Positions 35,212 to 47,525 are shown, counted from the first letter of the stretch. The stretch is DNA of 64,000 bases from Ulva prolifera (GCA_023078555.1 CM041204.1:1960485-2024484), one strand, 5' to 3'. Program-made: numbers and translations. The notes: generated from the sequence alone by a model not told the origin.

Positions 35212-38200
35212 ATGCCCTACGCCTATAATTCAGTTCATCGCCAGTCTTGCTTGCGATCGCCAGTTGCTTCCAGAGCAGCTTCACGGACAGTTCGCCCTAG
35301 CAGGGGCCGTCGGGTGATAATGGAGGCTGTCGGCCAGCCTTCGGATCCCAAGAAAGATCCTGATAGGCCACAATGCCATGTTATGGCTCGGCGTGGATGG
35401 ATCAACGATCCAAACGGGCCGATTTACTTTGGGGGCAAGTACCACTTGTGCGTCTCTACCAACTAAAATCGCTGACTCAACGTGTTCCAGCTCGTTGCAA
35501 ATGTCATGTATGGCTATTCGCCTGGATGGATGTGCCTGTTTTGCTTCTCGAGGTGCCACTGCAATGGGACTCGCACCAGCCTGTTCTGATCCCACGCAAA
35601 ACCGCTACACAATAAATCACTAAAACCACTGTACACCCTTATTTCTCTGATTTGTGCACATATTTTGCGCTGGCTGTGTTTCTGGCGACAGGTCGTCGTA
35701 CTGCCAGCCATCACCAGGAATGCCCTGCTGGTTTCTCTAGCCTTTTGGACATTGTCCAACATGTTCGCACTTCTCGAGCATATCTGTTACCAGTGACTTG
35801 CTGCAATCAGTGACCTTTTTCGCTGCGCAGTGTCGCTTCCCAGCTGAGATGCCCTTAAGGCGGTCGATTCCGCATTCTATTTCTTGATCGTTGCCACTCA
35901 ATACTCAAGTTCTGATATCTTATGCTCTGAGTAGATGTTAGATCGCCAATTGCGCGCAACGTCGCACGCCGCACTGCCGGCCCAATTGACAACACCATGG
36001 TTATGCTAAACGCGCGGCACGATGCATCATCGAGTGCGTGCAAGCACCTATGTAGCAGTCCAGCTGCTTCTACTTGCAGTTTTATTTGTAAACGCTGTTT
36101 GAGAGACCTTTGCACCTGTGGCAAAGCTATTCCGGCTAGTGGAAAGATGGCATGCGTTGTAGGAATCGGGCACCAAGCATTATCAGATGAAGACCAGATC
36201 AAGCATTGTTTAGTCAATTTGGATGTTCTGTTAACAAAGCCTTTGTTGACCACATCAGCTCGGGAGGTTGCGCGTTTGTCCAGGCGGGGTCGTCGTTCCG
36301 ACATCGCTCGAGTTCGTTTGCTCGTTCGATTGCCTGCGACGCGATAGCCTAGTCATGCGGACGACACACGACGCTTGAAAAGTATTTCCATCACCACTCA
36401 CGTTTCAGTCATGCCCAGGGCGTTGGTGTTTAGCGTATTCTGCACCGGTTCCACGCCTGCAGCGCATCGCGATGCATCGCGAGGCGTCAGTCAAGCATGA
36501 GGCATGGCTGCTGCACGAACGCCTATTACCGCATGCCGGCGGCGAACACGAGACAATGGTTCATGCCTCTGAGGTCGATGTCGGTGCACGCTTGATCACT
36601 TGGTGATGTGCGGTGTCGTAAGCAGGCGTGCACGGGTACACCATGAACCATTCTCACGCATGCCATGTACAGCAGAGTTTCTGTGCAGTACAGGTCAGCG
36701 CTGCTACAGCTAACGTAAGCCCATGAGCAGGTTCTATCAACATCTTCCGACGAGTTGCGAGTGGGACTGGGGTCTGGTCTGGGGACATGCCGTCTCGGAC
36801 GACCTGGTCCATTGGGAGCACTTGCCCCCAGCGCTGCGACCCTCCCCGGGATTCTTAGACGCTGATGGCTGCTTTAGCGGCTGTTGTACCATAGACGAGG
36901 CTGGTGTGCCGACAATCATGTACACCGGAGTCCGCTTGCGAAGCAATCAAGACTGCGGGCCTCTGCCTCCGGCAGATTGTGACCTGCAGCTCCCCTTCAT
37001 CGAGTCTCAGCTCCTTGCGCAATGTGATCCCAGTGCGTTGCAGTCAGATCTGTCTCTGAGCTGGTCAATCTCTCTCTAGTCTGTCCATCAACAGCATCGG
37101 ATCGGCGCATGCAGCAGGCCATGATCATTGTGACAGCTCCCGTTGTGCACATGCTGTACTGGCTGCATTTATATGGACAATTAGTTTGTGGCTCAGCACA
37201 TGTACAGATGTAGTACGGCCTTTGCCATCTGTGTGGTCAGCCTGTCAAACGCTGGTCGGGCGGCTTGCATGAGGCCATGGGCTGTCGCAGGAGCACTGCC
37301 GGATAAACTGTGAACCCTCTCAGTCGACACACTGACTGTTTGTGTGTGGGGATCCATGCATCGCAGCCTCTCCAGCTCATTCCCAATTGCTCAATCCCAC
37401 AGTCTGCACTGCATGCTGTGGAGCCTTCTGGCGTGTCGGACCCCCCCATTCATGCCGCCCCAGCTCCCTCCCCATATGGTATCGCATGCAGCATCGTGTT
37501 GCCCCACGTTACCCCCCACGCCACGCCACGCCATGAGCACATCCCACATGCCGCGCATGAATGCAGAGGACCCGAAGCTCATCGCGTGGAGCAAAACAGA
37601 GACGCCGTTCCTGCCGCTGCCGCCGCCGGGCCTGCCGCTGACCGGCTGGCGGGACCCGTTTGTCATCCAGCGCGGCAACGGCCGCGACAAGGAGTGGATC
37701 ATCCTGATGGGCGCGGGCTTGCAGAACGAGGGCGGCACGACCCTCATCTACACCGCGAAGGACCTCACCTCCCCCTGGGAGTACTCCGGCCTGCTGTGCC
37801 TCGGCGACCCGAGCCTCGGGGCGATGTGGGAGTGCCCGCTGCTGTGGGAGATCACGCCAGCGCCGCGGATAGGGGGCGGGGGCCGCGGCGCGGGGGCCAT
37901 CGGGCGGGGTGCGGGTTTCATGAACGTCGGGGGCGGCACCGCCGCAGGGGACGCGCAGGAACTGGCGGAGGTGGAACAGGGGTTCCACATCTTTGCGGAG
38001 GCTGCGGGGATGCAGGTGTGCCCGTGTGTGCATGCTGGTGGCTGTGTGCTCACACCCTGCAGCTGGCCCAGCTGGGTGTCGCGGTTCATTACGGACTACA
38101 GCATCGTGTGTGTGATTCCTGCACCTGGGGTTTGTGGGGCAAGTGCCCTGGGGTTTCTGAGCACACACGCGGAGCGGTGACACGTCAGCGGCGGTCAGTG

Positions 38201-40857
38201 CTGGTCATAGCTCGACGTTGCGCCTGCGACCGATTCTGTAGCAGATGCAGCGGTGTTCATGCGCTCCGAAGCAGCTCGTGCGCGCCGTGCCAATCCGGGA
38301 GCACTTGGTCCGAGATATCAGAGCTGCATTTCACCCGTGCCCTGCAAGTCGGCCCTCCCCCTCCTTCCCTTGGGTGATGGACTGTATGATCAGCGCAGGC
38401 CTCCCCTCTCTCGGGGCCCACATGTTGATGCCATGACAGCTTCCTCTGCTGCAGGTCAACGTCGCACGAGCCGAGGCTGCCCCGGACGTGGCCACGGCTG
38501 ACGACCCGTTCACGCACTTCTACTGCATCTCCCCCGACGCGCCGACCAACGCGGTGCTGTACTGGATGGGCTCGTTCGACGCCGACGCGGTGAAGTTCCG
38601 GCTGCAGGACGCGGTCGGGCCGTACCGCCTCGACATGGGCGACACGATCTACGCGCCCAACATCTTTGAGGACGCGCAGGGCCGCTGCGTGATGTGGGGC
38701 TGGGTGCAGGAGCACCGCAGCGTCGGGAAGTATGATTTCGCGGGATGCATGGCGACGCCGCGCGTGCTGCTGCGGCAGGGCGGCCGCCTCCTGCAGCAGC
38801 CGCTGCCGGAGCTTGCAAAGGTGCGCCGCTGCGTGCTGTGCGTGCTGTGAGTGCTGGAGGTGTGACGTGACGCTGTGGGGGTGTGGGATGAGGCTGCGAC
38901 CGGCAGTTGCCGTCCAACGCGGCAGTGCAGGCGTCGACGCGGCAAGCATGCATGCCTGCCTGCTCATGTGGATCCGCCGGGGCCTTGGGTGTGTGTGTGG
39001 GTTGTTTGGGCATAGCCTGTGACGTGGGCGGGGCATTTTTTTTATCTCCTGGACGCCGCCTCGACCGCCGTCGTCTGCCTCCGCTATACCGGAGGTTGGG
39101 TCCTGATTGACTACCCATGCATGTGCACCGTCCGCGCGTCCGCTACAACGTTCGGCGGGGAGTAGCAGCGGTACGGTCCTCACATCGGGGCGCTGACGGC
39201 GCGAGGGTGCGTGCAGCTGCGGAAAGGGCGGTCGGTGTCGTGGCCGGCGACGACGGTCCAGGCGGGCGTGCGCGTCCCGCTGGAGGGGCTGGCGGGCCGC
39301 GCGCTCGACATGGAGGTCGTACTCGAGCGCGGCTCGGCGCTCATCTCGGGTATCATGATCGAGAGCTGGTCGCCTAACCAGGGCTCCGCTGCGATTCTTT
39401 ACGACTGGGAGTCCTCACAACTAGAGGTGCTGCATCCCCCCCCATCTCCCCCCGCTTTCATGCTGCTGCTCAGTGTGCTGACGTCACTGGCCGATCGATC
39501 CGCCACCTGGCATAGGCCATTGCTGTGAAGGAGCTATGGACTCGTGATTGTGTGGCCGTAAGCGGGTGGTACAGTGTGGTCAGGAGTGGCTTGTTTCATG
39601 TGGCTTGTGGTGTGTGCAGCGGAGGCTTGCAGTGTTCCGGGTGGCTGGGGGGTTTCAGATTGTTCCGGATTTGTCCGCGTGCCTGTGCCGTTGCTTTGCA
39701 GAGGTGGGCTGGGCAAGTTCGACGTGGTTACGTTCCGGTGCTGCCTGCCTCTCTGAAGTTCTGTTTGTGACAAATTGCACTGCGCTCAACGTGCAGCGTG
39801 GCTACCGAAGCCGACCCAGGCTGCGCTCCGCGCATGCATGGCATGCGTCTGCACTGCCGCCCGGGCCACGTCCACGCGATTTCGGACGCACGACGACGCT
39901 GGCGTGCCATGCATGCAGGTCGTCTTTGAGGGCATGGACCCGGCGACGAAGACGTTCAGCCTGACGGCGGCGACGGCGCGGCGCGTCGGCGGCCGCCTCG
40001 AGCCGCGGGGCCTGGACCGCCTCGCGCTGCGCTGTATCCTCGACCACAGCCTGCTCGAGGTGTTTTGCGGCACCGGGCAGGTCATCACGACGCGCGTGTA
40101 CCGCGGCGCGCCGCCGTCGCCGGAGGACCTCGGGATTGACTTCCTGAGCCTCGGGGGCGCGACGGAGGTGCAGCAGATGCACGCATGGGAAGTCGGCTGC
40201 ATCTGGGACGCGCCACAGGTGCGGCGCTCTGGCGATGCGATTGCGGCGACATGCATGTGATCCGTGTGCACCAGACACTGCAGAGCTAGACTGCTGCCGT
40301 GATCGTTCGGACGCTGCGTCTGTGTACCTTCTGTGTTCGACACGGGCCAGCGGGGCGAGCGGACACGTGTATTATAGGAGCCCTGCTGCCACCTTGTGCT
40401 CCCCGGCCTCCTCACATGCATGTCCGGCATTGCATGGACCGATTCCGAGCGCAGCCGGTGCAGCGGTCGCTGGCTTCAGCGCACCATGTAGTCCCCCGTG
40501 TGCTCTGCAGTTTCCCGTGGCATGCATGCTGCGCACGCTGCGCATGCTGCGGCGTGCTGTCACATGTTCGCGACTCAGCGCAATTTGCAGGTCACGCCGC
40601 GGCCAAAGACGAGCAGCCTGTCAAAGATGACGGGCAAGTTTGAGCAGCTCAACGTCGACCGCCCCCTGCACAAGCCTCAGTCGCCTCAGGCCAACTCGCT
40701 CCCCGCGTTCCAGCGCGGCCCCGGGGAGCCCGGGTACGTTGCGGACCAGCTAGACGGACACCTGCCGCTGGACGCGCCGCGCGCCGCCGGCGCCCCGGCG
40801 CCCGCGATTGTTTCGCCAGGGCGCCGCATGAGCGACCACAGCCCAATCTTTGTGTGA
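35212..40857 (+). CDS. Gene E: GH32 beta-fructofuranosidase
   Basis: Exons 35212-35447, 36731-37032, 37567-38015, 38455-38820, 39217-39426, 39919-40218 and 40591-40857 join in frame (phases 2, 1, 0, 0, 0, 0) to 709 aa. GH32 enzymes hydrolyse terminal fructose from sucrose or fructans. The family motifs are present. WINDPNG has the nucleophile at Asp66, YHLFYQ spans the exon 1-2 junction, and FSG is in exon 2. RDP has the transition-state stabiliser Asp209, and WECP has the acid/base Glu268. [17 protein letters not shown] stretch matches the fifth blade. Exons 5-6 supply the beta-sandwich domain ([18 protein letters not shown]). A Gly-rich insertion follows the WECP motif. The last 88 residues or so (exon 7) are polar, Pro-rich and lie beyond the usual GH32 end. 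The first 36 residues are Arg/Ser-rich and could be a targeting peptide. A second in-frame ATG at 35320 is an alternative start. Substrate (sucrose or fructan) cannot be told from sequence. Confidence 0.88.
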
Positions 40858-42458
40858 GTCCGCGGTGTTTGCTGCGCGCTGTGCGGCTGCCCAGCTACCG
40901 CTGCAGCTGGCTCCGCCACGCAAGGAGGCGTTGAGTTGAGACGAGGGGTGGGGTCCGCTGTGTCGCTACACAGGTGACGGCAGCTGTGCTGTGCCATGCT
41001 GTGCTGTGCTGCGGCAATGCGCATGAGCGGGACACATGGCGGCCCCACTGTTTGCCAGGAGCGGGATACAGGGCGGCCCGACTGTCGGCCAGGAGCGGGG
41101 CAGGAGTGCTAATGTCTTGACGACGGCGGCTGCATTCCCGCGCGCCAAGCGTATCCTGCTTCCGATGCACAGCACAGGATAGCACAGAGCATAGCAGGTG
41201 GTCTGCCGGGAGCGCCGCGCGCCCCTTTTTTACGAGATGAACAATGCGACGGCGGTAGACATTGCACATTCAGAGCGGCGCTGGGAGAAACAGCGGGGCG
41301 AGGGCATGCATTGCGGTGCCCGGCATGTTGAGCATAGCACACAGCATAGCAGGGGCCGCGGCTGTGCAACGGCGGCGGCCTGCAGCGTACATGAAGCTCT
41401 GGGAGTCAGTCCTCGGACATGTCCATGTCCCATGCTCCCCGGATGTCAGTCACGCTACCCCCTGGTGATTGAATGGGGTTGTTTCATAGCTCAGCCGTGG
41501 CGATTGGGTCTGGCTTGGGGCCCGGCGTACGCTGGAGTAGGGGGTCTGGGTGTACAAGGGAGGGGACAGTGAAGTGCGGTCGGTGGTGCTGCCCAGCCGG
41601 CCCGAATGCCTGTGCAGGCGCACAGAGTCCGGCAAACCTTCTGATATGCCGCGTGGCGCCAGGTGAGAGAACATGAGCAGATGTGTCGAGGTGTGGCTTC
41701 ACACCCACACACATGCTTCCTCTGAGGCGTAGTGTCGACGAGTGGGGACCTGCAGCAGCTGCTGCTACGCACGCTGTGCGTGCCATGAACCACGTCCCTG
41801 CAGCGGGACGTGGGTGACGATGCGGTAGGTTCAACATAGGTCCTCAGGCAGCCTCCGAGACGGTGTTTTCAGGTCATGCATGTTCGAACAGGACAGCGTA
41901 TGCATGAATGTAAGCCTGCGATGTGAGTGCGTGTGCGTAGCGGGCGTAGGGTCGCTGTGCTGCGTGCTAGGATGGGTTTTTGTGGTGTGTGAAGGCGATG
42001 TAATCAACAGCTATGCACTGGGCTACCGTCCTCTTGAAGAAAACAAGGCAAGGTTCCAAGATGCCTGAATAGTCCCCAAAGGTCATCGATGGACGGTATA
42101 TGTCAACACTGTTTACATTGACCACCCGGCCATGCAGCGAGGACCACGGTAAAGTGTTACACAAGCCTGAGAGTGATTTTCTTGGCTGGCCACAGTGAAC
42201 AAGTGTAGTGGCAGTTAGTGGTGGTGCTCCAGTCACTTATCCAGCCTGCACATAGCGGCCAGGTGCTGAAGACTGCTGAGCATGCATAGAGGAATGCTGG
42301 TGGGCAGACTGCAAGGCCCTCGCCGCAAGAAACAGCAACAGTCTGGTGTGTGTTACAAGGATAAAGGCAGCAAGGCGGGCAGCACCGCGAAGGAGCAAGC
42401 AGACAAAGCAAACACCAAGACACCCACGCACATCTCACCCATCACCGTCTGGTGTGTA
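40858..42458. other. Intergenic region, no gene supported
   Basis: Downstream of gene E. Short frames only, including a Val/Cys-rich frame at 41880-42068. A minus-strand copy of the dispersed motif (ccttgtaacac) lies at about 42342-42395. Confidence 0.4.
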
Positions 42459-42504
42459 GCCGGCCGTCTGAAGGCAGCCAATTGGCTGCCTTCAGACGGC
42501 CGGC
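42459..42504. repeat. 46-bp perfect palindrome
   Basis: Fully self-complementary: gccggccgtctgaaggcagc plus ca on the left mirrors the right half, with centre AATT. There is no loop, so it would extrude as a cruciform or fold as a 23-bp hairpin. Confidence 0.95.
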
Positions 42505-42531
42505 ACATTCACGCTTGCAAGCGTGAATGTG
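42504..42531. repeat. 28-bp perfect palindrome abutting the previous one
   Basis: Self-complementary: cacattcacgcttg and its complement. It shares its first base with the end of the 46-bp palindrome, so the two form a tandem pair. Confidence 0.95.
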
Positions 42532-42708
42532 AGCATGCAAGGTCCGGATAGCGGATATTGTGAGCGCTGTGTGTGTAGTACACATATGGGGTTCGGCAAT
42601 AGCAGTTGTGACAAGGTTACAAGATGTGCTAAATATGGTTGGATCTGACACTTCGCAAAAACCTTTGTAGCGCTTTTCATATGCAAAAGAGGTGTCTTAG
42701 TACCGCAC

Positions 42709-42754
42709 ATACACTAGCAGCCACATACACGCACGCTCACCTCTCTGTTGCTGT
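42709..42754 (+). pseudogene. Rearranged left edge of the 5S array with a 5S 3' remnant
   Basis: Positions 42718-42748 repeat the spacer segment cacatacacgcacgctcacc and following bases. They are joined directly to the final 11 nt or so of a 5S gene (gctgtatcgc, ending 42759 with its flank). The rest of that gene is missing, so the array opens with a broken unit. Confidence 0.7.
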
Positions 42755-43083
42755 ATCGCCAACAAACCCCTTTTGGGGCTGCCTGACCCTCTGCATCTGT
42801 GTATCGCGGCCGCGTACGAGCCTGTACACCTGCGCGCGCTTCGAGCCGCACATACACAAGCAGCCGTCGGCGCTGTGCCCAGGTCTCCAGCGCCCGGCCC
42901 GCACGCTCACCTCTGTGTCCTGTCTCTGCTCGCATCACACGCCCGGCGTCTCCATCCCACTCGCCGCGGCTCCTTACCGTCGGCGGCCAGGCCCTCGCCT
43001 GCCTCCAATCACTGCCAAACCATTCCCCCGCAATGCCCCTTCGTCCGGGCGCGCTCATAGCCTCGACATCCGCAGCTTCTGGC

Positions 43084-43203
43084 GTGATACGGTCATACCA
43101 CCAGGAAAACAGGCGATCGCATCAGAACTCGCAACTTAAGCCTGGTTGGGCAGGATTAGTACTGGGCTGAGTGATCTCCTGGGAATCCCCTGTGCTGTAT
43201 CGC
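43084..43203 (+). rRNA. 5S rRNA, array copy 1 (variant)
   Basis: Full length, but nt 36 is G where all other copies have C, inside the conserved CCCATC(A)GAACTC block. Its upstream spacer is also the most diverged, so it may be an edge pseudogene. Confidence 0.85.
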
Positions 43204-43217
43204 CAACAAACAAACCC

Positions 43218-43221
43218 TTTT
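43218..43221 (+). terminator. Pol III T4 terminator of 5S copy 1 (repeated after every copy)
   Basis: The first T-run after the gene is TTTT, 15 nt past the 3' end, set as the loop of a CCC-TTTT-GGG hairpin. The same element follows all 52 copies at the same distance. The partial unit at 42755 onward has CCCC-TTTT-GGGG. Confidence 0.8.
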
Positions 43222-43487
43222 GGGGCTGCCTTACCCTCTGCATCTGTGTATCGCGGCCGCGTACGAGCCTGCACGCCTGCGCGCGCTTCGAGCCGCACAT
43301 ACACGCACGCTCACCTCTCTGTCCTGTCTCTGCTCGCATCACACGCCCGGCGTCTCCATCCCACTCGCCGCGGCTCCTTACCGTCGGCGGCCAGGCCCTC
43401 GCCTGCCTCCAATCACTGCCAGACCATTCCCCCGCAATGCCCCTTCGTGCAGGCGCGCTCATAGCCTCGACATCCGCTGCTTCTGGC

Positions 43488-43607
43488 GTGATACGGTCAT
43501 ACCACCAGGAAAACAGGCGATCCCATCAGAACTCGCAACTTAAGCCTGGTTGGGCAGGATTAGTACTGGGCTGAGTGATCTCCTGGGAATCCCCTGTGCT
43601 GTATCGC
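43488..43607 (+). rRNA. 5S rRNA, array copy 2
   Basis: First copy with the array consensus. Helix I ends pair and the T4 terminator follows. Confidence 0.95.
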
Positions 43608-43890
43608 CAACAAACAAACCCTTTTGGGGCTGCCTTACCCTCTGCATCTGTGTATCGCGGCCGCGTACGAGCCTGCACGCCTGCGCGCGCTTCGAGCCGC
43701 ACATACACGCACGCTCACCTCTCTGTCTGTCTCTGCTCGCATCACACGCCCGGCGTCTCCATCCCACTCGCCGCGGCTCCTTACCGTCGGCGGCCAGGCC
43801 CTCGCCTGCCTCCAATCACTGCCAGACCATTCCCCCGCAATGCCCCTTCGTGCAGGCGCGCTCATAGCCTCGACATCCGCTGCTTCTGGC

Positions 43891-44010
43891 GTGATACGGT
43901 CATACCACCAGGAAAACAGGCGATCCCATCAGAACTCGCAACTTAAGCCTGGTTGGGCAGGATTAGTACTGGGCTGAGTGATCTCCTGGGAATCCCCTGT
44001 GCTGTATCGC
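43891..44010 (+). rRNA. 5S rRNA, array copy 3
   Basis: Consensus gene. The spacer before it lacks one C (ctctctgtctgtctctg), making that period 403 bp. Confidence 0.95.
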
Positions 44011-44294
44011 CAACAAACAAACCCTTTTGGGGCTGCCTTACCCTCTGCATCTGTGTATCGCGGCCGCGTACGAGCCTGCACGCCTGCGCGCGCTTCGAGC
44101 CGCACATACACGCACGCTCACCTCTCTGTCCTGTCTCTGCTCGCATCACACGCCCGGCGTCTCCATCCCACTCGCCGCGGCTCCTTACCGTCGGCGGCCA
44201 GGCCCTCGCCTGCCTCCAATCACTGCCAGACCATTCCCCCGCAATGCCCCTTCGTGCAGGCGCGCTCATAGCCTCGACATCCGCTGCTTCTGGC

Positions 44295-44414
44295 GTGATA
44301 CGGTCATACCACCAGGAAAACAGGCGATCCCATCAGAACTCGCAACTTAAGCCTGGTTGGGCAGGATTAGTACTGGGCTGAGTGATCTCCTGGGAATCCC
44401 CTGTGCTGTATCGC
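44295..44414 (+). rRNA. 5S rRNA, array copy 4
   Basis: Consensus copy. Confidence 0.95.
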
Positions 44415-44698
44415 CAACAAACAAACCCTTTTGGGGCTGCCTTACCCTCTGCATCTGTGTATCGCGGCCGCGTACGAGCCTGCACGCCTGCGCGCGCTTC
44501 GAGCCGCACATACACGCACGCTCACCTCTCTGTCCTGTCTCTGCTCGCATCACACGCCCGGCGTCTCCATCCCACTCGCCGCGGCTCCTTACCGTCGGCG
44601 GCCAGGCCCTCGCCTGCCTCCAATCACTGCCAGACCATTCCCCCGCAATGCCCCTTCGTGCAGGCGCGCTCATAGCCTCGACATCCGCTGCTTCTGGC

Positions 44699-44818
44699 GT
44701 GATACGGTCATACCACCAGGAAAACAGGCGATCCCATCAGAACTCGCAACTTAAGCCTGGTTGGGCAGGATTAGTACTGGGCTGAGTGATCTCCTGGGAA
44801 TCCCCTGTGCTGTATCGC
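44699..44818 (+). rRNA. 5S rRNA, array copy 5
   Basis: Consensus copy. Confidence 0.95.
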
Positions 44819-45102
44819 CAACAAACAAACCCTTTTGGGGCTGCCTTACCCTCTGCATCTGTGTATCGCGGCCGCGTACGAGCCTGCACGCCTGCGCGCG
44901 CTTCGAGCCGCACATACACGCACGCTCACCTCTCTGTCCTGTCTCTGCTCGCATCACACGCCCGGCGTCTCCATCCCACTCGCCGCGGCTCCTTACCGTC
45001 GGCGGCCAGGCCCTCGCCTGCCTCCAATCACTGCCAGACCATTCCCCCGCAATGCCCCTTCGTGCAGGCGCGCTCATAGCCTCGACATCCGCTGCTTCTG
45101 GC

Positions 45103-45222
45103 GTGATACGGTCATACCACCAGGAAAACAGGCGATCCCATCAGAACTCGCAACTTAAGCCTGGTTGGGCAGGATTAGTACTGGGCTGAGTGATCTCCTG
45201 GGAATCCCCTGTGCTGTATCGC
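45103..45222 (+). rRNA. 5S rRNA, array copy 6
   Basis: Consensus copy. Confidence 0.95.
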
Positions 45223-45506
45223 CAACAAACAAACCCTTTTGGGGCTGCCTTACCCTCTGCATCTGTGTATCGCGGCCGCGTACGAGCCTGCACGCCTGCG
45301 CGCGCTTCGAGCCGCACATACACGCACGCTCACCTCTCTGTCCTGTCTCTGCTCGCATCACACGCCCGGCGTCTCCATCCCACTCGCCGCGGCTCCTTAC
45401 CGTCGGCGGCCAGGCCCTCGCCTGCCTCCAATCACTGCCAGACCATTCCCCCGCAATGCCCCTTCGTGCAGGCGCGCTCATAGCCTCGACATCCGCTGCT
45501 TCTGGC

Positions 45507-45625
45507 GTGATACGGTCATACCACCAGGAAAACAGGCGATCCCATCAGAACTCGCACTTAAGCCTGGTTGGGCAGGATTAGTACTGGGCTGAGTGATCTC
45601 CTGGGAATCCCCTGTGCTGTATCGC
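45507..45625 (+). rRNA. 5S rRNA, array copy 7 (119 nt, one-base deletion)
   Basis: One A is missing at nt 50-51 (cgcacttaag instead of cgcaacttaag), next to the A-box and at the conserved bulged adenines of helix III. Probably not functional, or a variant 5S RNA. Confidence 0.85.
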
Positions 45626-45909
45626 CAACAAACAAACCCTTTTGGGGCTGCCTTACCCTCTGCATCTGTGTATCGCGGCCGCGTACGAGCCTGCACGCCT
45701 GCGCGCGCTTCGAGCCGCACATACACGCACGCTCACCTCTCTGTCCTGTCTCTGCTCGCATCACACGCCCGGCGTCTCCATCCCACTCGCCGCGGCTCCT
45801 TACCGTCGGCGGCCAGGCCCTCGCCTGCCTCCAATCACTGCCAGACCATTCCCCCGCAATGCCCCTTCGTGCAGGCGCGCTCATAGCCTCGACATCCGCT
45901 GCTTCTGGC

Positions 45910-46029
45910 GTGATACGGTCATACCACCAGGAAAACAGGCGATCCCATCAGAACTCGCAACTTAAGCCTGGTTGGGCAGGATTAGTACTGGGCTGAGTGA
46001 TCTCCTGGGAATCCCCTGTGCTGTATCGC
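45910..46029 (+). rRNA. 5S rRNA, array copy 8
   Basis: Consensus copy. From here the period is exactly 404 bp. Confidence 0.95.
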
Positions 46030-46313
46030 CAACAAACAAACCCTTTTGGGGCTGCCTTACCCTCTGCATCTGTGTATCGCGGCCGCGTACGAGCCTGCAC
46101 GCCTGCGCGCGCTTCGAGCCGCACATACACGCACGCTCACCTCTCTGTCCTGTCTCTGCTCGCATCACACGCCCGGCGTCTCCATCCCACTCGCCGCGGC
46201 TCCTTACCGTCGGCGGCCAGGCCCTCGCCTGCCTCCAATCACTGCCAGACCATTCCCCCGCAATGCCCCTTCGTGCAGGCGCGCTCATAGCCTCGACATC
46301 CGCTGCTTCTGGC

Positions 46314-46433
46314 GTGATACGGTCATACCACCAGGAAAACAGGCGATCCCATCAGAACTCGCAACTTAAGCCTGGTTGGGCAGGATTAGTACTGGGCTGA
46401 GTGATCTCCTGGGAATCCCCTGTGCTGTATCGC
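46314..46433 (+). rRNA. 5S rRNA, array copy 9
   Basis: Consensus copy. Confidence 0.95.
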
Positions 46434-46717
46434 CAACAAACAAACCCTTTTGGGGCTGCCTTACCCTCTGCATCTGTGTATCGCGGCCGCGTACGAGCCT
46501 GCACGCCTGCGCGCGCTTCGAGCCGCACATACACGCACGCTCACCTCTCTGTCCTGTCTCTGCTCGCATCACACGCCCGGCGTCTCCATCCCACTCGCCG
46601 CGGCTCCTTACCGTCGGCGGCCAGGCCCTCGCCTGCCTCCAATCACTGCCAGACCATTCCCCCGCAATGCCCCTTCGTGCAGGCGCGCTCATAGCCTCGA
46701 CATCCGCTGCTTCTGGC

Positions 46718-46837
46718 GTGATACGGTCATACCACCAGGAAAACAGGCGATCCCATCAGAACTCGCAACTTAAGCCTGGTTGGGCAGGATTAGTACTGGG
46801 CTGAGTGATCTCCTGGGAATCCCCTGTGCTGTATCGC
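46718..46837 (+). rRNA. 5S rRNA, array copy 10
   Basis: Consensus copy. Confidence 0.95.
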
Positions 46838-47121
46838 CAACAAACAAACCCTTTTGGGGCTGCCTTACCCTCTGCATCTGTGTATCGCGGCCGCGTACGA
46901 GCCTGCACGCCTGCGCGCGCTTCGAGCCGCACATACACGCACGCTCACCTCTCTGTCCTGTCTCTGCTCGCATCACACGCCCGGCGTCTCCATCCCACTC
47001 GCCGCGGCTCCTTACCGTCGGCGGCCAGGCCCTCGCCTGCCTCCAATCACTGCCAGACCATTCCCCCGCAATGCCCCTTCGTGCAGGCGCGCTCATAGCC
47101 TCGACATCCGCTGCTTCTGGC

Positions 47122-47241
47122 GTGATACGGTCATACCACCAGGAAAACAGGCGATCCCATCAGAACTCGCAACTTAAGCCTGGTTGGGCAGGATTAGTAC
47201 TGGGCTGAGTGATCTCCTGGGAATCCCCTGTGCTGTATCGC
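47122..47241 (+). rRNA. 5S rRNA, array copy 11
   Basis: Consensus copy. Confidence 0.95.
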
Positions 47242-47525
47242 CAACAAACAAACCCTTTTGGGGCTGCCTTACCCTCTGCATCTGTGTATCGCGGCCGCGT
47301 ACGAGCCTGCACGCCTGCGCGCGCTTCGAGCCGCACATACACGCACGCTCACCTCTCTGTCCTGTCTCTGCTCGCATCACACGCCCGGCGTCTCCATCCC
47401 ACTCGCCGCGGCTCCTTACCGTCGGCGGCCAGGCCCTCGCCTGCCTCCAATCACTGCCAGACCATTCCCCCGCAATGCCCCTTCGTGCAGGCGCGCTCAT
47501 AGCCTCGACATCCGCTGCTTCTGGC

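Noticed and set aside
37310-38377. 355-codon + strand frame over gene E exon 3
   Set aside because: It is the wrong frame. The GH32 motifs RDPF and WECP lie in the neighbouring frame.
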